Shown here in pieces: positions 43,626-53,771 of a stretch of 64,000 bases of DNA. The notes under the pieces are model-generated. The model worked only from the letters and a program-made list of their open reading frames with translations, made no database searches and was not told the origin of the DNA. The number at the start of each line of letters is the position of its first letter. The stretch's first letter is position 1. The DNA is from Bacteroidales bacterium (GTDB taxonomy: Bacteria > Bacteroidota > Bacteroidia > Bacteroidales > UBA932). The position numbers were made by a program, and so were the translations under genes. The stretch is from contig VSOK01000005.1 of the NCBI GenBank assembly GCA_009774765.1, positions 1-64,000 on the forward strand, written 5' to 3'.

Positions 43626-45740
43626 ATGAACGAAAAGAAGACAGGAGTACAACAGGAAAATACGATGAAAAGGGATAGAGTGGGTATCATTCTGATGCTC
43701 ATTCATTTTGTGTTTCTTGTAGCCTCCGCTGTCCTTATCGTACAGACAATCAAGCTCGAGCTGTTCTACAAGCCCGATCCCAAAATAGCCAAATATCTCA
43801 AACCGGCAGGCAAAAAGCTGGTGACCGACCCGGACAGGGGTGCCATAATGGCCATGGACGGCAGGCTGCTCGCCTCATCCACCCCTATGTACGACGTATA
43901 TATGGACTGCACCGTACAGAAGGAGGCATACAGGGAGATGAGGAACAGACATAAGGGCGACAGCCTTGAAAGGGTATGGATCGCAAATGCGCGCGAACTG
44001 AGCAAAGGCCTTGCATCCACATTCAAGGACAGGACGGCTGACCAGTATTACAACCTTATCGTAAGCTCCAGGGCCAACAACAGGAAATACGTCTGCATAC
44101 AGAGACATATCGACCACGGCACTCTGCAGGAGATAAAGAAGCTCCCGCTTTTCAATATGGCCTCACACAAAGGCGGTCTTATGACGGAAAAGATCGATAC
44201 ACGCCAGTATCCGTATGGAGCACTCGCACGCAGGGTCATAGGAAGTGTCCGCAACAACACCGACAACAGCAACAACCTCATAGGACTTGAAGGCAAATAC
44301 AATTATATACTTCACGGCAAAGAGGGAGTGGAATGGCTCAAAAAGAGCGATGCCAAAGGCTGGATCCATAATTTCGACAGCACGACAGTCAAAGCCGAGA
44401 ACGGCCTTGACATCAGGACCACAATAGACATAGATATGCAGGATATTGTGGACAAGGCCTTGAGGCAGAAGATTATGGAGAGGGAGAACATCGAAGGCGG
44501 ATGTGCAATCATCATGGATGTCGCCTCCGGAGCAATCAGGGCGATGGTAAACCTGAAAAAGGACGGAAGCGGAATCCCGAGGGAGACTTACAACTACGCG
44601 ATAGGCCGGTCAGGAGACCCCGGATCCGTATTCAAGCTAAGCACCCTGATGACTCTGATAGAGGACGGGAACACGACCCTTGACTCCAAAATACCTATGA
44701 ACAGAGGTATCTGGACATACAAGGGACAGACTTTCAGAGACGAATACCTGCAGAAAAGAAGCGGTACGCATATCAGCGTGATAGACGGATTCAAGATATC
44801 GTCAAACAACGTATTCCGCCAGCTCGCCTGCGAACACTACGGCAGCAATCCCGAACATTTCATACACAAGCTGTATGAATACAAGCTGGCCGAGACATTC
44901 GACTTTGACATAATAGGACTTGCAAGCCCCGTGCTGGTCACACCTGACAGTCCCGCCTGGAGCGGCACCGCATTGCCTTCCATAGCCATAGGATACACGG
45001 TTAATGTCACTCCTCTGCATATAGCGATGTTCTACAATGCCGTAGCCAACAAGGGCAAGATGATGAAGCCTTACCTTGTGGAATCATTTGAAAGACTCGG
45101 GAAAGTGGAGCAGAAGCTCGGACCTGTGATCCTCAACGGCTCAATATGCTCAAAAGCTACAGCAGACACTCTGACAAGAGCGTTGAAGGCCGTTACAAAT
45201 GAAGGCACAGGACGTGAACTGAAAAACGCAAAATGTCAGGTCGCCGGAAAGACCGGTACGGCGCAGATACCTTTCGTCACCAGAGTCAACGGCAAGGACA
45301 GGGTCGTATATAAAGACGCCGCAGGCAACAGGCAGCATCAGGCGACATTCGTAGGCTTCTTCCCTGCGGACGCCCCAAAATACACTGCAATAGTAGTCCT
45401 GTATTCCAAACTGTCCACCTCCAACCTTTACGGAGCGGCGGCGATACCGGCATTCAAGACAATCGTAAACGAAATATATGCCCTTGACAACGAATGGGGA
45501 CAGAAGATAAAGAACAAGGGAGACGTGCCTTTAATGCCGTTGACTCCGGTCAATGCAGCTGACTACAAGCTGAGCGAAATCCCGTCGGTGAGCGGGATGG
45601 GACTTATGGACGCGCTGTACACGATAGAGAACTGCGGATACAGATGCGTGTTTGAAGGCACAGGACACGTTGTGGGACAGACACCAAAAGCCGGCACAAA
45701 GGCAAAGAAAGGAGACACGGTCAAAATTGTATTACAATAA
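43626..45740 (+). CDS. ftsI: Septal penicillin-binding protein (transpeptidase) with PASTA domain
   Basis: 704 residues. One membrane helix at about 21-42; PBP dimerisation domain; transpeptidase with SVFK (catalytic Ser-334, in GDPGSVFKLS), the SxN-type motif in KISSNNVFRQ and KTG in VAGKTGTAQ. A C-terminal PASTA domain covers about 645-704 (IPSVSGMGLMDALYTIENCGY, VGQTPKAGTKAKKGDTVKIVL). It cross-links septal peptidoglycan together with FtsW. murE begins 10 bp later. Confidence 0.95.
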   Translation: MNEKKTGVQQENTMKRDRVGIILMLIHFVFLVASAVLIVQTIKLELFYKPDPKIAKYLKPAGKKLVTDPDRGAIMAMDGRLLASSTPMYDVYMDCTVQKEAYREMRNRHKGDSLERVWIANARELSKGLASTFKDRTADQYYNLIVSSRANNRKYVCIQRHIDHGTLQEIKKLPLFNMASHKGGLMTEKIDTRQYPYGALARRVIGSVRNNTDNSNNLIGLEGKYNYILHGKEGVEWLKKSDAKGWIHNFDSTTVKAENGLDIRTTIDIDMQDIVDKALRQKIMERENIEGGCAIIMDVASGAIRAMVNLKKDGSGIPRETYNYAIGRSGDPGSVFKLSTLMTLIEDGNTTLDSKIPMNRGIWTYKGQTFRDEYLQKRSGTHISVIDGFKISSNNVFRQLACEHYGSNPEHFIHKLYEYKLAETFDFDIIGLASPVLVTPDSPAWSGTALPSIAIGYTVNVTPLHIAMFYNAVANKGKMMKPYLVESFERLGKVEQKLGPVILNGSICSKATADTLTRALKAVTNEGTGRELKNAKCQVAGKTGTAQIPFVTRVNGKDRVVYKDAAGNRQHQATFVGFFPADAPKYTAIVVLYSKLSTSNLYGAAAIPAFKTIVNEIYALDNEWGQKIKNKGDVPLMPLTPVNAADYKLSEIPSVSGMGLMDALYTIENCGYRCVFEGTGHVVGQTPKAGTKAKKGDTVKIVLQ

Positions 45741-45750
45741 ACTGACAGGA

Positions 45751-47223
45751 ATGAAACTTAAGGATATCATATATGAAAGCGGGGCAATCTCGGTGAGCGG
45801 CGATACCGGCATCGTGATAACCTCCATAGCCAGCGATTCACGCAAAGTCACGGAAGGATCCCTTTTCATCGCCGTGAAAGGATTTGCGAGCGACGGTCAC
45901 AGCTATATAGCCAAAGCCATAGAAAGCGGAGCCAAAGCCATAGTGTATGAAGACGGGGATGCCGTCGCAGACCTTGTCGGAACACGCGGAGACATAACTT
46001 TCGTAAAGGTAGAATCATCCAGATATGCGGTTGCGGTCATAGCGGCAAATTTCTATGACAACCCTTCACACAAGCTGAATCTTGTCGGAATCACAGGAAC
46101 AAACGGCAAAACCACAACTGTGACATTGCTGTACAGGATGTTCACATCCTTAGGATACGGATGCGGCCTGCTTTCCACCATCGCCAATTATGTGGGCGAC
46201 AAAATGACGGAAGCGGTCAACACCACATCGGACCCTATCACGATCAATTCGCTCCTGGCTGAAATGGCGGAAGCAGGATGTGAATACTGTTTTATGGAAG
46301 TCAGTTCAATAGGAGTGGAGCAGCTCAGAGTCGCAGGCCTGAAGTTCAGAGCCGGAATATTCTCAAATCTGACACACGACCATCTTGACTACCACAAGAC
46401 ATTCGCCGAATATCTCCGATGCAAAAAGATGTTCTTCGATACCCTTCCGGCAGACGCTACGGCAATCATCAACGCAGATGACCGCAACGGAACGGTAATG
46501 GTCCAGAACACGAAGGCCCGGACAGTAACATATTCCTGCAGAAGCATTGCAGACCATACCTGCCGTATCCTGGAACAGAGTTTTGACGGTATGCTTCTGA
46601 AGATTGACGGAAGGGAAATATGGACGAACCTTATCGGTATGCACAATGCGTACAACCTGCTTGCAATATATACGACAGCTATAACGCTGGGAGCCTCACA
46701 GGAAGAGACCCTCGTTGCGATCAGCAGCCTGCAGTCGGCCCCTGGAAGGCTGGAGAACATAAAAGGCCCAAAGGACCTCTCAGTCGTCATAGACTATGCA
46801 CATACTCCTGACGCACTTGAAAATGTACTAAAGACCCTCAGGGACATAGCTCCGGAAAGACAGCTGATATGCCTTTTCGGATGCGGAGGCGACCGCGACA
46901 GGACCAAAAGGCCGGAAATGGCACAGATAGCCCAGAAGTTTGCTGACACCATCATCGTGACGTCTGACAACAGCCGGACCGAAAGGACATCAGACATTAT
47001 GGACGACATAAAATCAGGTATGGACATTCCAGGAAAAGCCAAATCACTGTTCATTGAAGACAGGGAGCAGGCGATCCGCACAGCCATTATGGTAGCCCAG
47101 CAGGGAGCTACCATCCTGCTTGCAGGCAAGGGGCACGAGACATACCAGATCATCGGCACAGAAAAAAGACATTTTGACGAGAAGGAAATCGTCGGAAACA
47201 TATTCAGGGAAATGAGCAACTAA
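45751..47223 (+). CDS. murE: UDP-MurNAc-tripeptide synthetase MurE
   Basis: 490 residues from the ATG at 45751; the longer frame into ftsI is rejected. The P-loop GTNGKTT is at 116-122, followed by NTTSDP, LTHDHLDYHKTF and VVIDYAHTPDAL. The substrate-selection site reads DNSR (406-409), where meso-diaminopimelate enzymes usually have DNPR; the key Arg is kept, so diaminopimelate is still the likely amino acid. It adds the third stem residue in the cytoplasm. Confidence 0.93.
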   Translation: MKLKDIIYESGAISVSGDTGIVITSIASDSRKVTEGSLFIAVKGFASDGHSYIAKAIESGAKAIVYEDGDAVADLVGTRGDITFVKVESSRYAVAVIAANFYDNPSHKLNLVGITGTNGKTTTVTLLYRMFTSLGYGCGLLSTIANYVGDKMTEAVNTTSDPITINSLLAEMAEAGCEYCFMEVSSIGVEQLRVAGLKFRAGIFSNLTHDHLDYHKTFAEYLRCKKMFFDTLPADATAIINADDRNGTVMVQNTKARTVTYSCRSIADHTCRILEQSFDGMLLKIDGREIWTNLIGMHNAYNLLAIYTTAITLGASQEETLVAISSLQSAPGRLENIKGPKDLSVVIDYAHTPDALENVLKTLRDIAPERQLICLFGCGGDRDRTKRPEMAQIAQKFADTIIVTSDNSRTERTSDIMDDIKSGMDIPGKAKSLFIEDREQAIRTAIMVAQQGATILLAGKGHETYQIIGTEKRHFDEKEIVGNIFREMSN

Positions 47224-47238
47224 GACAGACAGCGAACT

Positions 47239-48534
47239 ATGATATACCATTTATTTGAAAGCCTCAAAGAATACGACATACCCGGCCAGGGCCTGCTGAC
47301 ATATCTTTCGTTCAGAGCGATATTCGCCAGCGTGACAGCTATGCTCGTATCGGTATTTGCCGGAAAGAGAATCATAAGATGGCTCCAGAAACAGCAGATA
47401 GGAGAGGAAATCCGCGATCTGGGCCTCGAGGGACAGATGCAGAAGAAAGGCACTCCGACTATGGGAGGAATCATCATCATCATTTCCGTACTCAGCGGCG
47501 TACTGCTGTTCTCCGACCTCACCAACATATACACGATACTACTGATAATAAGCACATTGTGGCTCGGAGGTCTCGGATTTGCCGATGATTATATAAAAGT
47601 CTTCAGGCACAACAAGGAAGGACTCAGCGAAAGGAGGAAACTTATCGGCCAGGTAGTCCTCGGTCTTGCCATAGCCATAACGGTCTGCTTCAGCGACAAG
47701 GTGGTCGTAAGGGAAAATGTCGCACCGTCCGAAGTCACAGCCGGAATTTCAGCGCAGGACACAATGGAGTCAGACGGACCGGACACAATACCGGCCTCAT
47801 CCCCGAAACAGGATGTGGTCAAAAGCACGAAGACAACCATCCCGTTTGTAAAGAACCACGAATTCGACTATAAATGGCTCTCCCCTTTCAAAGGGACATG
47901 GGGCTGGTACGGCAAATGGGCAATCTATGTGATAATGATAGTGATTGTCATCACCGCCTGCTCCAACGGCACCAACCTGACTGACGGTATGGACGGTCTC
48001 GCTACGGGAACGTCAGCTATCGCAGGAGTTGTCCTGGGCATATTCGCCTGGCTTGGAGGCAACCTCATAAACGCTGAATACCTCAATATAATGTATATAC
48101 CGGGCAGCGGAGAGATAGCCGTATTCATGGCGGCATTCGTAGGCGCGCTTATCGGATTCCTCTGGCACAACTCATTCCCGGCACAGGTGTTCATGGGAGA
48201 TACGGGTTCCCTGGCCATCGGAGGAATAATCGGAGTATGCGCAATACTCATCAGAAAGGAGCTGCTGCTTCCGATACTGTGCGGAGTGTTCTTTGTCGAA
48301 AGCCTTTCAGTGCTGATGCAGAGGGCATATTTCAAGATTACAAAAAGGAAATACGGTACAGGCAGGCGGATTTTCAAAATGACACCCCTGCACCACCACT
48401 ACCAGAAAGAAGGGATTCCGGCACTGATATCATTGCCGAAAAAAGCCATTCCTGAGGCCAAGATAGTAGTCAGGTTCTGGATCATAGGAATCATTCTCGC
48501 TGTACTTACGATAGCAATGCTCAAAATAAGATAA
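47239..48534 (+). CDS. mraY: Phospho-N-acetylmuramoyl-pentapeptide-transferase
   Basis: 431 residues, about ten membrane segments. Conserved blocks: KKGTPTMGGIII, GFADDYIKV (Asp pair), NGTNLTDGMDGLATG and TPLHHHYQK. Residues about 155-205 form a polar insert between helices (VRENVAPSEVTAG through KNHEFDYKWL) that makes it longer than the E. coli enzyme, as in other Bacteroidota. It makes lipid I at the inner membrane. It follows murE by 15 bp; murF is not in this cluster. Confidence 0.96.
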   Translation: MIYHLFESLKEYDIPGQGLLTYLSFRAIFASVTAMLVSVFAGKRIIRWLQKQQIGEEIRDLGLEGQMQKKGTPTMGGIIIIISVLSGVLLFSDLTNIYTILLIISTLWLGGLGFADDYIKVFRHNKEGLSERRKLIGQVVLGLAIAITVCFSDKVVVRENVAPSEVTAGISAQDTMESDGPDTIPASSPKQDVVKSTKTTIPFVKNHEFDYKWLSPFKGTWGWYGKWAIYVIMIVIVITACSNGTNLTDGMDGLATGTSAIAGVVLGIFAWLGGNLINAEYLNIMYIPGSGEIAVFMAAFVGALIGFLWHNSFPAQVFMGDTGSLAIGGIIGVCAILIRKELLLPILCGVFFVESLSVLMQRAYFKITKRKYGTGRRIFKMTPLHHHYQKEGIPALISLPKKAIPEAKIVVRFWIIGIILAVLTIAMLKIR

Positions 48535-48538
48535 TAAG

Positions 48539-49873
48539 ATGTCAAGAATTGTTGTTTTAGGCGGAGGCGAAAGCGGTGTCGGCGCCGCAGTCCTCGCAAA
48601 GGTCAAAGGTTTTGATGTATTTCTCTCGGACAAGGGGGAAATCTCAAAGGAGTATGCGGATATGCTCGAAAAATGGGATATCCCGTACGAAAGCGGAATG
48701 CATACCGAGTCCCTCATCCTCAACGCGGATGAGATCATCAAAAGCCCCGGTATACCTTCTGCCGCTCCTATGGTCAAAAAAATCACGGAGGCCGGAATCC
48801 ATATCATATCTGAAATAGAGTTCGCCGGAAGATACGACTCCGCAAAGAAGATATGCATCACAGGAAGCAACGGAAAGACCACCACGACGTCACTCATATA
48901 CTACCTGCTCCAGCAGGCAGGAATGAATGTAGGACTTGGCGGAAACATCGGGAAAAGCTACGCCTACCAGGTAGCTACAGAGCATTTTGACATCTATGTT
49001 CTCGAACTGAGCAGTTTCCAGCTTGACAATATGTATGACTTCAAGGCCGACATTGCAGTCCTGACGAACATAACACCCGACCATCTTGACAGGTACGACC
49101 ACAAGATGGAAAATTATGTCAAGGCCAAATTCCGCATAACCCGCAATATGGACAGCGATGACTGCTTCATCTTCTGCTCTGACGACGAGATTACGATAAG
49201 CCATCTCAACCAGATAGTGGTCAAGGCCAAGATGCTACCGTTCAGTCAGAAGGAGGAGGTCAGCGAAGGCGCATTCCTCAAAGACGACAGGATGGTCGTG
49301 CGCGTGGGTGACAACGAATGCGGTATGTTTATCCGTGAACTTGCTCTCGGAGGAAAGCACAATGTCTACAATTCTATGGCCGCAGCCATCGCCGGCAAGG
49401 TGATGAATATCGACAACGAAGACATCAGAAGGAGCCTTTCAACATTCCAGGCAGTAGAGCACAGACTTGAAAAAGTGTTGAGCATCAAGGATGTGCTCTA
49501 TATAAACGACTCAAAGGCGACCAATGTGGATGCAGCCTGGTACGCGCTTGAATGCCAGACAAGACCTGTAGTCTGGATTGTAGGCGGCACGGACAAAGGC
49601 AACGACTACACCACTCTTCTGGGACTGGCCAAAGACAAGGTCAAGGCGATGATATGCATGGGTGTGGACAACCGAAAATTCCACGAATCGTTCTCCGGGA
49701 TAGTCCCGAGAATAGACGATGTGACATCTGCGGAAGAGGCTGTGAAGCTGGCTAGCACAATAGCGGAGGCCGGTGATGTCGTCCTGCTTTCACCTTGCTG
49801 TGCAAGCTTCGACCTGTTCAAGAACTATGAAGACAGGGGACGCAAATTCAAGGATGCTGTAAGAAACCTATAA
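48539..49873 (+). CDS. murD: UDP-MurNAc-L-alanine--D-glutamate ligase
   Basis: 444 residues. An N-terminal Rossmann-like UDP domain (RIVVLGGGESGVGAAVLAK), P-loop GSNGKTTT, LELSSFQLDNMYDFKADIAVLTNITPDHLDRY, and C-terminal YINDSKATNVDAAWYAL and LLSPCCASFDLFKNYEDRGRKF. It adds D-glutamate to the muramoyl-alanine precursor. It starts 4 bp after mraY. Confidence 0.96.
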   Translation: MSRIVVLGGGESGVGAAVLAKVKGFDVFLSDKGEISKEYADMLEKWDIPYESGMHTESLILNADEIIKSPGIPSAAPMVKKITEAGIHIISEIEFAGRYDSAKKICITGSNGKTTTTSLIYYLLQQAGMNVGLGGNIGKSYAYQVATEHFDIYVLELSSFQLDNMYDFKADIAVLTNITPDHLDRYDHKMENYVKAKFRITRNMDSDDCFIFCSDDEITISHLNQIVVKAKMLPFSQKEEVSEGAFLKDDRMVVRVGDNECGMFIRELALGGKHNVYNSMAAAIAGKVMNIDNEDIRRSLSTFQAVEHRLEKVLSIKDVLYINDSKATNVDAAWYALECQTRPVVWIVGGTDKGNDYTTLLGLAKDKVKAMICMGVDNRKFHESFSGIVPRIDDVTSAEEAVKLASTIAEAGDVVLLSPCCASFDLFKNYEDRGRKFKDAVRNL

Positions 49874-49882
49874 AATTCCGAT

Positions 49883-51262
49883 ATGGCGGATAAAGCAAAA
49901 GAAAAGAAAGGAATCTGGAACTGGATAGACAACATCCAGGGGGACAAGGTCATCTGGATGATCGTCCTCCTGCTGATTATGATTTCCATAATCGCCATTT
50001 TCTCTTCAACCTCTATGCTGTCGACATCAACCGTCAGCAGGTTTGACATATTCAAGGAGCAGCTGTTTATAGTGGCATTGGGGCTCGGAATCATACTGGC
50101 CTGCTATTTCATTCCCAAAATATGGATATTCAGGGTGCTGTCCCAATTCGGTTTCGCCATATCAGCAGGAATGCTTCTGATGCTTCTGGGACACATCTCG
50201 ACAGTTGAAATCAACGGTGCCGTCAGGGCCATCAGGATAGGAGGGCTTCAGCTGAACGTGTATGAATTCGTAAAAGTCGGGATGATCCTTTATCTGTCAT
50301 GGGCAGTACACGCCTACAAGACGGATGAGCTATGGATCGCGAACCGTCTGGCCAAAAGGTTCAAATTCCTTGAATTCATAGGAAGACCAGGATGGAAAAG
50401 AATAATATACATACACTTCCCTATCCTTTTCGTATGCCTGTGCGTCCTTGCCGGAAGTTTCTCCAGCGCGATGTTCATCGGAGCAATGATGTTCGCTACC
50501 ATAATCATAGGAGGTATACCGTTCAAGGACATATTGTATGTAGGATTTATCGCGGTAATAGCGATCATCAGCTCATACGGAATATACAAGATCTCCGGAG
50601 GCAAGGTCTTCAAACGCTGGGGAACAGTAGAAAAACGTATAGAGAGGTTCTTCAGTCCGCAGCCTGCAGACGAGCTGAAGGAAGGGACTGTGGAATGGAA
50701 CGAATATATCGACAATATGAGACAGCCGGAAGGCGCGAAACTTGCAATCCGCGAGGGCGGTCTCACAGGCAAAGGCCCGGGAAGAAGCACCCAGAAATAT
50801 GCAGTCGCACTTATGTTCAGTGACTATATGTTCAGCTTCATCCTTGAGGAATACGGTCTTTTGGGGGCATTCGTGATGATTATCCTTTATGTCAGCCTCC
50901 TTGCAAGAGGCTCGATCATAGTAAGGAACTGCGACAACACATACGCCAAGACCGCTGTAGCAGGACTTGTGATCCTTATCAGCGGACAGGCGATGATGCA
51001 CATGTATATCAATGTAGGGCTTGGACCTCTTACAGGACAGACATTGCCTATGGTCAGCCACGGAAACAGTTCATTCCTGGCGTTCAGCATAGCTTTCGGA
51101 GTCCTGCTGTCCATCAGCAAGATGGCCAAGAAGAAAGTTGAGCAGCAGGCAGAGATGGCCGGACCGCTCGTGGACCACAGCGATGACGACATACGCGCCG
51201 GACTTGATGACCTGGACCAGCTTGAGTCCATGGACAGTTTTGATGAAGTATCAAACGGTTAA
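49883..51262 (+). CDS. ftsW: SEDS-family peptidoglycan polymerase FtsW
   Basis: 459 residues, about ten membrane segments. An early cytoplasmic Lys-rich start (MADKAKEKKGIWNW), SEDS motifs IRIGGLQLNVYEFVKVGMI and GLTGKGPGRSTQK, FSFILEEYGLLGA, and GLGPLTGQTLPMVSHGNSSFL near the end. A soluble acidic tail follows. It polymerises glycan strands at the septum with FtsI. It lies between murD and murG in the usual order. Confidence 0.95.
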   Translation: MADKAKEKKGIWNWIDNIQGDKVIWMIVLLLIMISIIAIFSSTSMLSTSTVSRFDIFKEQLFIVALGLGIILACYFIPKIWIFRVLSQFGFAISAGMLLMLLGHISTVEINGAVRAIRIGGLQLNVYEFVKVGMILYLSWAVHAYKTDELWIANRLAKRFKFLEFIGRPGWKRIIYIHFPILFVCLCVLAGSFSSAMFIGAMMFATIIIGGIPFKDILYVGFIAVIAIISSYGIYKISGGKVFKRWGTVEKRIERFFSPQPADELKEGTVEWNEYIDNMRQPEGAKLAIREGGLTGKGPGRSTQKYAVALMFSDYMFSFILEEYGLLGAFVMIILYVSLLARGSIIVRNCDNTYAKTAVAGLVILISGQAMMHMYINVGLGPLTGQTLPMVSHGNSSFLAFSIAFGVLLSISKMAKKKVEQQAEMAGPLVDHSDDDIRAGLDDLDQLESMDSFDEVSNG

Positions 51263-51275
51263 CACAGGAGATTTT

Positions 51276-52406
51276 ATGGAACATAAGGCAATAAGGGCAA
51301 TAATAAGCGGAGGCGGAACGGGAGGACATATCTTCCCGGCCATATCCATAGCCAACAAACTCAAGGAACTTAATCCGGATACTGAGATTCTTTTCGTGGG
51401 GGCCGAAGGCAAAATGGAGATGGAGAAGGTCCCTGCCGCAGGCTATGAAATCAAAGGGCTTCCGGTGGCAGGACTTCAGAGAAGGATGGCACTGAGCAAT
51501 TTCGCACTGCCGGTGAAAATCGCGAAAAGCATCTCTATGGCAGGTAAGATAATTGACGGGTTCAAACCGGATATAGCGATCGGAGTCGGCGGATATGCAA
51601 GCGCACCGCTCCTGTGGAAAGCTTCCATGAAAGGGATTCCCACATTGATACAGGAACAGAACGGATTTGCGGGACTCACCAACAAGATTCTCGGGAAGAA
51701 GGCAGGAAAGATCTGTGTGGCATACGAAGGGATGGAAAGATTCTTCCCCGCAGAAAAGATAGTCATCACCGGGAATCCGATACGCAAGGAAATTGTCGCA
51801 CCTACAGCTGAAATGCGCGCGGAAGCAATAAGGCATTACGGTCTTACAGAAGGCAAGAAATATCTTCTGATAGTAGGAGGAAGTCTCGGGTGCAGGACAT
51901 TGAACGAATCCGTGACAGGATGGATAGAAGCAGGGTGTCCCGGAGGCGGGGACATCGAGATAATATGGCAGTGCGGCAGATACTACAAGGCCGATATGGA
52001 CAAATTTATGGAGAAGGCAAGGCTGAAGACTCCTGGAGGGCTGCCTTTTATACACAATAGCGACTTCATCAGCAGGATGGACCTTGCATACGCCGCTGCA
52101 GATGTAGTGGTCTCACGCTCAGGAGCAAGTTCGATTTCAGAGCTGTGCGCCGCGCACAAGGCTTCGATATTCGTCCCTTCACCCAATGTCACCGAAGATC
52201 ATCAGACGCACAACGCAATGGCTCTTGTAAGAAAAGATGCCGCTATGATGGTGTCTGACGCAAAAGCACGTGAAGAACTTATGGAGACGGCCTGCAGCCT
52301 GATTGCGGACACGGAGAAGACAGCGATGCTTGAAAAGAACATCGCACTGCTCGCAAAGGCCGATGCGGCTGACGCGATCGCAGAGGAAATATACAAACTG
52401 GTATAA
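51276..52406 (+). CDS. murG: UDP-GlcNAc:lipid I N-acetylglucosaminyltransferase
   Basis: 376 residues from the ATG at 51276, 13 bp after ftsW; the longer frame inside ftsW is rejected because AISGGGTGGHIFPA-type motifs must sit near the N-terminus. GGGTGGHIFPAISIANKL starts at about residue 12. GVGGYASAPLL, LIQEQNGFAGLTNKIL, FIHNSDFISRMDLAYAAADVVVSRSGASSISEL and FVPSPNVTEDHQTHNA follow. It makes lipid II on the inner leaflet. Confidence 0.95.
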   Translation: MEHKAIRAIISGGGTGGHIFPAISIANKLKELNPDTEILFVGAEGKMEMEKVPAAGYEIKGLPVAGLQRRMALSNFALPVKIAKSISMAGKIIDGFKPDIAIGVGGYASAPLLWKASMKGIPTLIQEQNGFAGLTNKILGKKAGKICVAYEGMERFFPAEKIVITGNPIRKEIVAPTAEMRAEAIRHYGLTEGKKYLLIVGGSLGCRTLNESVTGWIEAGCPGGGDIEIIWQCGRYYKADMDKFMEKARLKTPGGLPFIHNSDFISRMDLAYAAADVVVSRSGASSISELCAAHKASIFVPSPNVTEDHQTHNAMALVRKDAAMMVSDAKAREELMETACSLIADTEKTAMLEKNIALLAKADAADAIAEEIYKLV

Positions 52407-52408
52407 CT

Positions 52409-53770
52409 ATGGAATACAGAAATATATACTTCATCGGAATAGGCGGCATCGGAATGAGCGCGATAGCCAGATACTACAACTTCAAAGGCTATAAGGTATC
52501 AGGCTATGACAAGACACCGTCCGAACTGACGCACAGACTTGAAGAAGAAGGCATAGCAGTCCATTACGAGGACAACATCAGCTTTATTCCCGAAGATGCG
52601 GAATCCACACTGGTAATATACACGCCCGCGATTCCGGAAGATATGGGCGAACTTTCATTTGTCCGCAGGAACGGATACAAAGTCGTAAAACGTTCACGTG
52701 TGCTCGGAGAAATCTCTCAGGGACAGCACTGCCTCGCAGTGGCCGGAACCCATGGGAAGACCACGACCAGCACCCTCCTTGCACATATATTCACTTCAAG
52801 CGGAGAAGGATGCTCCGCATTCCTGGGAGGAATATCAAAGAACTACGACACCAACCTGCTAACAAGCCACACTCCCGTGATCGTGGCCGAAGCTGACGAA
52901 TTCGACCGTTCATTCCTCCAGCTGCATCCGGAGATAGCCGTCATCACAGCAATGGATGCCGACCATCTGGACATATACTCCGATCTGGACCATATCCATC
53001 AGGCCTTCAAGGAGTTCGCCTCACAGGTGACAGGCACCGTAATCACCAGGGCAGGACTTGACATCACCTCCGCTGACACATCGGCAAAAATACTCAGGTA
53101 TTCATACGACAGTCCCGAGGCAGACTTCTATGCAAGCGGCATAACCTGCGACAGATGCGGATATTTCAGCTTCGACCTCAACTGGCCGGGAGGAAAGCTC
53201 ACAGGATGCAGGACCGGAATCCCAGGATGGATCAACGTGGAAAACAGCATCGCTGCGGCGGCAATAGCCCTATGCTACGGACTTCCACCGGAAAAGATCA
53301 GGGAAGCACTCGCTTCATTCTCCGGAGTAAAAAGGAGATTCGACATACACGTGAACACTCCCGAATGTTCATATATAGATGACTATGCCCACCATCCGGC
53401 CGAAATAGCTACGGCCATAAGCTCAATGAGGGACATATTCCCGGGAAGGAAACTGACGGCAGTGTTCCAGCCCCACCTCTATACAAGGACGAGGGACTTC
53501 GCTGAAGAGTTCGCCGAAGCTCTCAGCAATGTGGACAAGCTGATTCTTCTGGACATCTATCCTGCAAGGGAAGAGCCGATCCCGGGAGTCACATCGGAAA
53601 TAATTTTCGACAAAGTAACTGCCCCACAGAAGGTTCTGATAAAAAAAGAAGAACTTATGCAGTATCTTGAGGATGAAGATATCGATACTTTGATTACCTT
53701 CGGGGCCGGAAATATAGACAGATTCATAGAACCTGTCACAGAAATGCTGAACAAACGTATCAAACAATGA
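52409..53770 (+). CDS. murC: UDP-MurNAc--L-alanine ligase
   Basis: 453 residues. N-terminal NIYFIGIGGIGMSAIARYYN, P-loop GTHGKTTTSTLL, EADEFDRSFLQLHPEIAVITAMDADHLD, then YIDDYAHHPAEIATAI and FQPHLYTRTRDF. It commits UDP-MurNAc to peptide-stem synthesis. It starts 2 bp after murG and ends 1 bp before ftsQ. Confidence 0.96.
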   Translation: MEYRNIYFIGIGGIGMSAIARYYNFKGYKVSGYDKTPSELTHRLEEEGIAVHYEDNISFIPEDAESTLVIYTPAIPEDMGELSFVRRNGYKVVKRSRVLGEISQGQHCLAVAGTHGKTTTSTLLAHIFTSSGEGCSAFLGGISKNYDTNLLTSHTPVIVAEADEFDRSFLQLHPEIAVITAMDADHLDIYSDLDHIHQAFKEFASQVTGTVITRAGLDITSADTSAKILRYSYDSPEADFYASGITCDRCGYFSFDLNWPGGKLTGCRTGIPGWINVENSIAAAAIALCYGLPPEKIREALASFSGVKRRFDIHVNTPECSYIDDYAHHPAEIATAISSMRDIFPGRKLTAVFQPHLYTRTRDFAEEFAEALSNVDKLILLDIYPAREEPIPGVTSEIIFDKVTAPQKVLIKKEELMQYLEDEDIDTLITFGAGNIDRFIEPVTEMLNKRIKQ

Positions 53771-53771
53771 T

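Noticed and set aside
51114..52055. 313-codon frame on the minus strand
   Set aside because: Lies antisense to ftsW/murG, which have full motif support; Cys/His/Arg-rich composition typical of an antisense shadow.
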